DNA from: Cudoniella acicularis
Taxonomy: Eukaryota; Ascomycota; Leotiomycetes; Helotiales; Helotiaceae
Assembly: GCA_013054445.1 (NCBI GenBank)
Contig: JAAMPI010000376.1
Coordinates: forward strand, 1 to 40,796
Direction: 5' to 3'
Length of the DNA: 40,796 bases
In this document: piece by piece, positions 32,111 to 40,796 of the stretch
How positions within the stretch are numbered: the first letter of the stretch is position 1
Layout: each line of letters opens with the position of its first letter
Program-made: the position numbers and the translations under genes
Notes under the pieces: model-generated
Database searches by the model: none
What the model was told of the DNA's origin: nothing
The model's input: the letters and a program-made list of their open reading frames with translations, nothing else

Positions 32111-35100
32111 TCATGACTCATCCTTCTTGTCGTCAGATTTGTCCCCAGTGGCAGGAGTTGCCTTGGACAATGCTGGAGAGACCGACGTTGAAGGTGGAGA
32201 AGCTGGGTTTTCTGGCTCGCCGGATCCTAATCCTGCAAGTAAACTGGAGAAATGTTAGGAGCTAGTTTCAATGGGAGAGTATTGGTGTCACATACCTGAA
32301 TGCATTTGCAGAAGTAGCAGACTCCTTTTCTTTTTGTTGAGGGGGTGTGCCTGTTCTCGAGGAAGCTCCGGAATCTTCGCCTGTTCTGCTTAATGAGCCT
32401 CCAGGGCCCATCTTTCGACCACTGTTGCTTCGTGAAGAAAACATTGAGGTGGGTCCGAACGACATGTTTTGGCTTGAATGTCTGTTCGCAGCACCCTTGT
32501 TAGTCAACCGACGGAGGTCATCAATGCCAACGGTATTCTTCTGGTAGTCAACAGGTTGTTGATTGCCGCCATATTGGTTCGAAAAGCTTCGACCGTCACC
32601 CCGACCCATTTGCATGCGCCCTCCGCCGCCGCCGCCTCCACCACCACGAGGACCTCTTGCGTTTTCAGCAGCTTTTTGTGCAGCCGCAGCTTCAGCCTGT
32701 AACATGTTAGTGATGAAAATTTATTAGGTTATGTATTAATAGGCTTACCTCTGATCGAACTTCTTCAAGTGTCTTAGGACCCTTGTTGGTGTCTTTCGAT
32801 GCCCAGCGTTTCTTCCGCAAATCAATGATGTCCATCAACATAAACCTGAGACGACTAGGCAAATCAGGGGTGTCAACCATTGTTTGGATGCGAGTGAAGT
32901 ACACATCCATCATTGGCTTGCCCTTCTCAGTGCTGTCCAAGTTTCCACCAATAGTCTTCAGAAGCTTAGTCAAAGACTCGATTTCGGCTTCATCAGGAAT
33001 GCCAGTGTAGTCGACTAGCTTCTTAACACACTCGTGCATGATACGTTCCGTAAGCATGCTAAGCTTGTAAAGTTCACCAATGAACTGAACAAGTCCGAGA
33101 CCACGTCGCTTGGCAGCAGCAGCAATGTAGTATTCATCAGAAAGCATAGCCGCCTCGGCAGTCTTCTCCTCGCCGCGCTCACCCTCGGGCTTCTCCGGTA
33201 GATCCAACTTCCACCCTCGCTCGAATTCTTCTTGACATCTGTTAAGCAAGTATTTTCTGAAGAGGTTGCCTCCGGAAACAATGTTGCCATTCTTGTCCAG
33301 AATGCTCTCGTCTTTGATGTCGGGGCTCATAGTCTCCAACATGCGCTTGCAGAATTTAGCGTACATGGAAGCCCAGTGAGCTTCGTCGGTAGCCTTCTCG
33401 AATGTGAGTTGAATGACTTGTCGAAGGGTCCGGCCGTCAGCTTCATCCTTGGACTGAGCAGCAATGGCAAGGATTTGGTCGGCGATCTTGTCGAATTTTT
33501 CAGGAGTCATCTTATTCAGAGCGGCTTTCACCTTACGCTGAACCATGTCAGGCTCCATGTGACCTGTAGCACCAGACGAGCCAGGAGTGGGTCCGGCAGC
33601 ACCCGTCGCTGATTGAGTGCCTTGGATGCTGCGAGGCTTCCATCCAGTTGCCGAGACCTGAATAGGCTTGAGGTCCATGTTAGCAGTGAGAGGCATGGTC
33701 TTCGCAAGTTGAGCTTCAGCCTTCGAATTACCGCCGCCACCACCACCACCACCGTGGTTCTCACGCTTGCTTCCTCCACGTTGCGATCTGCTCCCTGTTC
33801 TTGGCGAGTTGGGCATGTTATACATGTTAGAGCTTGAAGGTGTGCGTGCCATAGTATTGCCACCGGGGAACGCACCGCCGGGGCGGTTGAAAGAAGCTGG
33901 CGCATGGGTGAGATCGGGTCGAGGTATCGCGCCACTGGCCATTGCAAATCGTTGAGCAGAGGTGGTTCCAGGTGGCAGAGTCTTGCCACCGACAGCACCG
34001 AATGAACCCATGGCAAAAGCTCCAGGAACAGTGCTGTTTTGTCTTGAGCTTTGTCTGGCGCCCATTCCGCCGCCTGTCCTAGTCGAGGCTGATCTTGCTG
34101 AACCTCCGTCTCCATCGCCAATCAAAGCCTTAATTTGTGACTCAAACTCCATAGATGGCTTCTCAATAAAGACTTTCTGGAATTGGAGCAAGAACTCTTT
34201 GTCGTACTTGAAGCTTTTGCCCTTCGTAGTAACAGCAGAATTAAGAGCGGGATTAGGAGAACTAATATTGGGAGGGTATAGCGAAGGGTTGATGGCAGTA
34301 AGGAATCGGGCAGACTTGAGTGATTGAAGAGCAGCGCTGGGCTGCGGTGGCTCCACAGGCTTTGTGTTGAGTGGGGCCAAGTTGAGAGCAGCAGGCTTTC
34401 CACGCTTCTCGGTAGCACCGAATTTGGGAGGTGGCGGGCCCATCGAATCGTCGGATGCGGGAGTAGAGGCTCCACTGTCCGTACCCAGGGTCATGTTGGA
34501 CAGCTTCGATGCCAAAGTGCTTGGAGTCGTAGGTGCCTTCTCCTCTTCTTTGCTGTCTGACTTGAGTGCGCTCTTGGTCTCTGCCTTAACATCAGGCTTG
34601 TCACCTCCTTGAGCTTTAGCTTCTGCCTCCGCCCTCTTCTTTTCGCGCTCATCCTCAAGCCTCTCCATTTCACGCTCGGCTTCCTTGAGTTTGCGATCGT
34701 TCTCTGCGGCTTCCAGCTTTTGTTTCTCGGCGTTGGCCTTGTCAGCAGCAGCCTTTTCAGCAGCGCGCTTAGCAACCATCTCAGCCTCTTTCTTCTCTCG
34801 CTCAAGCTCGGCTGCCTCCATTTCCGCGATTTGACGTTCCAGCTCTTCTTCTTCTTCCTGCTTGGCCTTGGCAGCAGCTGCTGCCGCGTCAGCTTCTTCT
34901 TTGGCCTTCTGAGCCTCTGCTTCTTCCTTTGCCTTAGCCTCTGCTTCTGCCTTGAGCCTTTCTTCTTCCTTCGCCTTCTCCTCGGCTGCCTTAGCAGCTT
35001 CTTGGGCCTTTGCTTCAGACTCAGCAGCAGCAGCCTTTTTCACCTTCTCCATAACCTCAAGCCGAATCTGCTCTTGGGTCTTCCCAGCAGGAGCGTTACT

Positions 35101-37158
35101 ATCGGTGCGTGCATGCTGAGGAGTTGCAGACTTGGGGGGTGGTGTGGGGGTGGATGCGATCACAGGAGGTGTTCGGGCTCGGTTGCTGGGAGCAGGAGAG
35201 GCAGGGGCCTTGAACGCTTCGATATCGATTGTCTCGCCATCTGGTCGCTTAATCACTATAGCGGCGCTCTTTCGGGTTGGTCTTGAAAAGGCTGGTGATT
35301 GCGGGTTGGGCTTGGGTTGCGGAGTATGGGGGTGCGAAGCAGGTGTCATTGAAGGTGTTTGAGGCTGGCCCATGCTGGACGCTGGGCGCTGATCAGACAT
35401 TTGTGATGAGTTTCGTGACATCGGTTGTGGCTGTGGCGCATATTGTCCTGGGATGTAGGAATTAGGCTGTTGGTAGCCAGGCTGTGGGGATTGTGGGGGA
35501 GGGCCACTCATGTACTGCATCTGAGGATACATGTATGGAGTGGCTTGCATTGGCATGCCTCTTGGGTCGAACGCTTGGGTTGGGTAGTAGTTCTGTCTCA
35601 TTGTTAGAAATCTATCAAAGTCGTTGCTTGCAGGCGACAAATCCAATTCTTTGCAATCAAACGACAAACCGACAAGAGGGGGGGGGAGAGGGGGGAGAGG
35701 AGACGGAGCAGATTGGTCAGTTGAAGAACGTCGATCCGATGGAGCTTGAGGTGGTGGACCATTGACTTGCTGGGGTTGCATGAAATGACCAGGACCTGCG
35801 TGCTCCAAGGGAGCCGAAAAATTCCTCATATCGTGCTGACTGTAAACTTCACGCTCCGGCAACATATGCTCTGGTACGAACTGATGACCAAAGAGCTCTC
35901 TTGATGGTTCTCTTGGTCTGTGGCGATTTGAGTACTTCTCATTGTTCTTTTGCCATTTCTTGCCGCGACTGCCATTGAACTTTGAAGAGTCTGAATGATG
36001 GTGGAAAGTAGAGGGATGAGGTACTTGTTGTGCAGGCATGTGTGGGTATCCTCCATATCCTCCGTATTGCTGCGGGTTTTGCATTGGCATCGCTGGGTTC
36101 ATGTTTGGTGTGCCAGGTAATGAGGGGGTAAGGGCGGGACTACGAGCTGCTTGGTGAGGGGAATTGTTGAAGTTAGGCATTGGTCGGCCCTGGTTTTGGA
36201 ATGGGGGGGGCCATCGCGCCACGACCTTGGCTCTGGGTATTCCTATATTGTGAGTTTCCTGGGGGGTAGCCCATCTGCTGTTGGAACTGAGGATTGAAAT
36301 TGCCTCGACCTCGACCGCCTTGTGGGGGAAATCCACCACGCCCTTGACTTGCGCCCGGGCCTTGATTGTTCAAATCGGGTTGCGCAGATTGATTTGACTC
36401 TCGGCGCAGATGTCCAGCTTGTTGATTGCCTGGTGCAAGAGGGCCTTGGGTTCCAGATGCTTGTCTCATGTGACGCTATCAATCATATGTATTAGTAAAC
36501 ACTTCCTCTACCACCAAAAGTATGCAAGCTTACATCGCCATCGCCAGTGAGACTACCAAAATGTTGGCCCATTGCCTTGACCGGCCAATCCAGAGGGTGG
36601 TCTTCCACCGCTCGCGGATGGTTGAGGAATCGGAGATGGTGACTGTGCCGGGGATGTCACCCGTGGGTTGGGAATCGCGATTGGAGCTGAAGAAGCTGGC
36701 TGCGAAATTGAAGGAGTGCTGTGAGACGCGGCGGGAGAGTCTGTAATTGATCCAAACTGAATTCCACCTTTTGATCCGCCAACTGGGCCTCCATTCGCAA
36801 CATATCCGCTCGGGCCAGTTGCGCTAATGGTGACTGAGCTCTTCCGGCTATGATCGGTCGATCCTCCATTGATTGCAGAACTGCTATGTGCGATCGCAGG
36901 TGCAGAAACTGCCGGTACAGCGGGAGGAATGGCTGTTCTGCCGTTCACCGGCGAGATCGAGGCAGACTTTCCATGTTGCTGTACCGGCGCAGAGCCTCCG
37001 ACAGCCACGGCGGGTGAGGGAGTCGAGGAGCCCGTCGCGATGGGTGGCGACGAGACAGCCTTCTTTGCGGTGGAAGCGTACGACGGGGTCGATTGCGACA
37101 CGTTGCTGGAGTTAGTAGCCTGGCTGGGGATTGGTGCTTGCTGAGAGACTGAAGTCAT
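32111..37158 (-). CDS. Translation initiation factor eIF4G, with two one-base frameshifts
   Basis: Scaffold of eIF4F that bridges cap-bound eIF4E, helicase eIF4A and poly(A)-binding protein. Exons (minus): 37158-36534, 36475-32749, 32696-32296, 32243-32111; 1627 aa after correction. The N-terminal half is Pro/Gln/Ser-rich and disordered. A long Ala/Glu/Lys coiled coil lies in the middle (EEKAKEEERLKAEAEAKAKE and onward). The eIF4E-binding motif YDKEFLL (YxxxxL-phi) starts at Tyr 965. The MIF4G HEAT domain covers about aa 1185-1440 (KVKAALNKMTPEKFDKIADQ; GLVQFIGELYKLSMLTERIM). After it comes a Gly/Arg-rich RNA-binding tail. Two extra bases break the frame: one in the CCC at 36568-36570 (restored reading QHFGSLTGDGD before the intron) and one in the G8 run at 36203-36210 (restored AMAPPFQNQGRP). 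With both removed, all exon phases are exact. Confidence 0.95.
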
Positions 37159-40100
37159 AGGGCGAGCTTTTTTCGAAGATGACCTCGTGTGTGCTGTGGG
37201 AGAAAAGATTTGTATGACGTATCGTATCGCGACGAACAACAGGAGCGGAGATCCTTCACAGAAGGCGACCAGATGTCAAATCTAGTCAACTCTATTAAGA
37301 AGACAGCGGATGTGTTCGAGGGAGAGTGGAGTTGTGAGATGGTCGAACTGAATCGGATCTCTCTGCCTAATGAAAAGAGGCGTTCTTTTTTTTTCTTCGA
37401 GGAGAAGTGAAGGAGTGGCTGTCGCAGCGGATCGTTCGAAACGGCGCGTGCGAAGATTATGTCGATTACTGGTAGTATCGAGGACTACTTCTGGGGCAAC
37501 TTTCTTGTATTAGAATACAAGATGTCGCCGGAGTAGAGGGTAGTTGTTGTTATGGTCTTCAATGGAAGAAAGGGTGATCAGGAAGGAACAAGACAGGAAA
37601 TTATTTGCACCTGCCGCCTGCGATGGGGCGTTGGTTTTCTCGCTTAAGGGTTAGGCCAAGGACTTCTGGGGTGTGGTGTGCGAAGGTAGTGTGCTAGTGC
37701 GGAAGTGAAGGCTGGGCGGCGCGGAGGGAGGGCAGTGTGCACTACGGAGTACGGCCAGAGCGAGGGCGAGTCCACTGCTGCTGGTGGTCTTCCGCCTTGG
37801 AGAGTCGCAAGTCTACTGGCCATGGAATGGATGGATGAATGGATGAATGGGGTGACTGGAGTGACTGGACGATGACTTGGTGAATAATCCATATCAACTC
37901 ATCTTGGGGCCCAGCAATGCGCTGCGTAATTCACTACCTCATTGTTACAGTATCACGGCGCGATTCTGCTGTTATTATACAGTACGGGTTTAGGACATAG
38001 TGAAGCATCGCATCTTTTTGCGCTCTGGTGGGCAATCCATCTCAGCCAGGACGGAACCTAGTTTACGGAGTCTGTACCGTACACTGCACTGTGCCCTGCG
38101 TCGTCAGCACTGGCAACTCATCAGCAGCACGGACATCGGATATCAAGGGCCTGAGATGCTCTTCGCAGTAGTCCCGCCCTCCAGACCCGAGTCCTAATTC
38201 ACAGCACTTATCCCAGATAGCCTCCTCGTTGGTCGCGCAATAATTATTTCTTACGAAGAAATAGATAGTCCACTGCTGGCTCAGTGCTCTATCCCCCTGC
38301 CTGGGTTGGCCTGTGGCCCTGTGGGTGGCCATGCAAAAACTCTTCGGGGTTATCATAAAAATAAAATACGATCAGATCACGGTGGCCTGCCGGAACGACT
38401 CCCCCCTTCAAACGCGCTAAGACCGGGGGCAAAACCCCCCTGACTGGTTTCCTTGGGAACAATCTCTTCCAGCGTCCCAGAGTCCCAGCTGGGACTTTTT
38501 CGTCTGACCTGACTCGGCTCCAGCTCCATGTCCAAAATATTTTTCTAAGGAAACATCTCTTTGAGCAGAAGCAAACACCATCCCACGCCTTTTTTGAAGC
38601 CGTTACATAGGGGGCTTTTGCCCTTGACAAAGCCGGCAGCCTGAGTGGGTAGGCTAGTGCACTCTGCACTCTGCACACTGCACACACAGGGTGAGTCAGG
38701 GCTGATACTCTGGGTCAAACTCAGCAGCTTGGATCATCGTCTCTCCTTAGGTCTGTGGCACAGCGCTTTCCGATGGCCTAATCCATCCAGACAAAGGCTT
38801 CTGGAAGTCGAGCCTGCACGGATGCCACAAAACGCCCAGAAGGAGTGCATCAGATTCGCAGATTCGCAGATTCACAGGTGCGACGCAGCCCAGGGCTTCT
38901 CTTTTGCCCGACGTGCTGGTCGTTATCGTAATATCGTACCGAGAACAATGTCCTCCGCCCCGCCCGCAGTTGCCCATAGCGACTGACTGGATCATGATTC
39001 TGCGATATCGATATGGTATTGCACCGATATGATATGATATGATAGCATCTGCTCCCTTCGCCGTAGCGGGTCTCAAAGCTGGCCTATCCAGCCGTTGCAC
39101 TCTGGCGCTGGCGCTGGCAGATGTTAGGCAGCCCCTGAGACAGCTCAGCGTCTTTGCCACTGTGGGCGTGTTGCAGCAGTTCTCTTCAGACTTCACATCC
39201 ATCTTCGAGAGTATCCCCCTTTAAATCCGACAACATCCGTTCTCCCCAATACTCGGCATCAAGTAGGCTGAGCATATCTCCTTCGACCACTGGAAAGCCC
39301 AGAAACATTCCAAATGGATCCGGTCTGAGTCATTCTGACCATGACCAACCTCTGGCGCATCTCTTTCCATCTGCATGCACTCTCGTGCTGCGTCTCCGAA
39401 CAGCAGAGCAGTGCAGTCAGCATGAGGCGCCGAGCATCGAGCGATCTTCCAGAAGCGCATTTCAAGCCATCGCTCTCATGCAGCGTGACGACAACCGAGT
39501 TCTGCAGCGTCGCCGTCAAACTGCATTTTGTTTGGCCTGCCCTGCGCTCCAGTCGCCGTTCCTGCACGCTCCCGAAGACTACAAACGCTGATCTTGTGCG
39601 AGCCTCAAATTAGAAGATAAGCTATTTAAAGCCCCTTCCGAACCCCTAGCTGCTTATCAACTCTCTTAGAGATGATATTTATTTATTCAACGACGGCGAC
39701 AACACTTCGAGTTTTCCCTTTGACAGCGGAAACTGCTTCCTTTTGTTCTGGAAGCCCGAAAAGGCCCAAGCATTTATGACTTGCATGTGATCGCCCAACC
39801 TGCATTACCATCACGAGGACAAAGCGTCGGTGTCGAGATTCCTCCTCAACAAACGCTGCTCTTCCTTCTGATTGCTTCGTCAAAATCTGCAGTATATTCT
39901 TGATTCGTGGGGGCACTGGACGCATCTTCCCCCTGGTGTGCTTCTCAACCGTGGGCTATTCACGACTTCTCGCTTTTGATTCGTCGCTAATTTTACCCCT
40001 TTTACAAAACTTTAAAGCCCCTGAAACATGCAGAGGCAGTCTCGAGTGTAACAATTGGAAAATTTTCAAGACTTTACTAACACAATCGTACGAATTTTTG

Positions 40101-40796
40101 TTGTACCTCCGTGCTTCGGCTCAGTTAGAAATATTCCAGAAAATGCAGTCTGTACTTGTGCAGAGCAATGTTGAGCACGATTCTTTGTTACGCTTGAGCA
40201 CAATAAGAATACTTCTAGAAGCCACAACACAATCGTAAGCACGATTCTTTGTTGCTCTCGAGTGCAATTGGAATATTTTCTAAAAGAAAAAACACAATCG
40301 GAAGTGGGATTCTTTATCATTGTGGACTCGCTACCCGGAACTGCATGTCTGAGTTACCCCCTTTCTCCTCGTCAAGTTTCGTCAATCAAGCCCCCGTTCC
40401 TCTAATTCGATTCCGATTTTTTTTCCTATGGTTCTTTTTTTCTTCCAAAGTTTCTTCCGTCTTACACAATTACCTCCTCTGAAAACAGTTTTCATTGTGG
40501 TTTGTGACTCACATTATACATTCCATACTCAAATACGAGCCTTTCATTCCAAGCCACTAGAGTCACAGAGTACCGTGATAACACTATGACTCGACTCTGT
40601 CTGTACAAGGCTGAGAATGAAATCTCTTGAATCGCAAATGTTTCGCTGGACTGGCGTAGTTTTTGTGTTTCGAGAAGAGCCACTTTACAATGCTTAGAAG
40701 CTAGAAGCGAGACACTCGCAGTGCGCATACAGATTGTGTCACTAATAGTGTTGAACCCTCCTCCCTTCCCCCTCCCCCTAAAAAATATCCAAAAGG
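37159..40796. other. eIF4G promoter and a 3.6 kb gene-poor end of the window
   Basis: The first 0.5 kb is probably eIF4G leader and promoter, with a long T run near 37386-37396. Further on are small simple repeats: ATGGATGA-type at about 37826-37850, CAGATTCG-type at 38857-38877 and GATAT-type at 39026-39043. Overlapping open frames at 38000-40240 on both strands give low-complexity, unfamiliar translations, and I do not call them genes. T- and C-rich tracts near 40420-40440 and 40755-40785 could be upstream sequence of a gene beyond the right edge. No RNA gene was recognised. Confidence 0.5.
40041..40320. repeat. Degenerate tandem repeat, unit about 64 bp
   Basis: Copies begin at about 40041 (CTCGAGTGTAACAATTGGAA), 40193 (CTTGAGCACAATAAGAATAC) and 40257 (CTCGAGTGCAATTGGAATAT). 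Each is followed by ACACAATCG and then by A-GCACGATTCTTTGTT or a variant. The interval 40105-40192 appears to hold a further, more decayed copy. The spacing of the two best copies is 64 bp. The repeat is non-coding and AT-rich. It could be a decayed satellite or the edge of a dispersed repeat. Confidence 0.65.

Noticed and set aside
34609..35286. Long plus-strand frame rich in Leu, Phe and Cys
   Set aside because: It is the antisense of the Ala/Glu/Lys coiled coil of eIF4G; such repeats open antisense frames by codon bias.
38000..39600. Possible genes in the open frames of the right-hand gene-poor region
   Set aside because: Frames on both strands overlap, contain simple repeats, and show no domain or splice logic.
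1..40796. tRNA, rRNA, CRISPR or secondary-metabolite cluster
   Set aside because: No cloverleaf, rRNA-like sequence, regularly spaced repeat array or biosynthetic core enzyme was recognised.

Overview
This window is nuclear DNA of a filamentous ascomycete (Pezizomycotina). The evidence is many introns of about 45-75 nt with GTANGT/GTRAGY donors, protein families typical of these fungi, and a cut-and-paste DNA transposon riddled with C-to-T/G-to-A type stop codons that look like RIP. The proteins feel closest to Leotiomycetes, but that is an impression and not a test.

Layout from left to right. (1) 339-1912 (+) is a peroxisomal ACAD10/11-type acyl-CoA dehydrogenase with a C-terminal AKL (PTS1). 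(2) 2266-2726 (+) is a small Spo12-family mitotic-exit protein. (3) 3199-4589 (-) is a DRG2/Rbg2 GTPase with a 15-nt micro-exon. (4) 4875-9485 (-) is POL1, the DNA polymerase alpha catalytic subunit; its promoter, shared with (5), carries a tight cluster of five ACGCG (MCB-like) boxes. (5) 9808-12048 (+) is a mitochondrial-type PPR protein. (6) 12456-16350 (-) is a long disordered fungal protein of unknown function. (7) 16949-18156 (+) is an Aly/REF-like RRM protein with an RGG tail. (8) 19299-22207 (-) is the DYRK-family kinase Yak1. (9) 23913-27548 (+) is a Rad26/CSB Swi2/Snf2 ATPase in one exon. (10) 27827-29209 is a complete but dead Tc1/mariner element with 27-bp inverted repeats and TA target duplications. 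(11) 29353-30449 (+) is a 2EXR/F-box-like protein whose start lies only about 145 bp from the transposon end. (12) 32111-37158 (-) is translation initiation factor eIF4G. The last 3.6 kb has no recognisable gene but holds a degenerate tandem repeat near 40.0-40.3 kb.

Most genes are core housekeeping functions: replication, transcription-coupled repair, mRNA export, translation, cell cycle and nutrient signalling. They form ordinary divergent and convergent pairs rather than an operon-like pathway. I see no secondary-metabolite cluster, CRISPR array, RNA gene or clear novel system.

The most important practical point is data quality. Five otherwise well-conserved genes carry six single-base indels, nearly all in or next to mononucleotide runs. 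Each restores a long conserved frame if one base is added or removed, and the exon phases confirm this arithmetically. Assembly or basecalling error is the likeliest cause, so these genes should not be called pseudogenes without read support. A second recurrent pattern is the use of AAG rather than CAG/TAG 3' splice sites in 5 of the 32 introns I could place.
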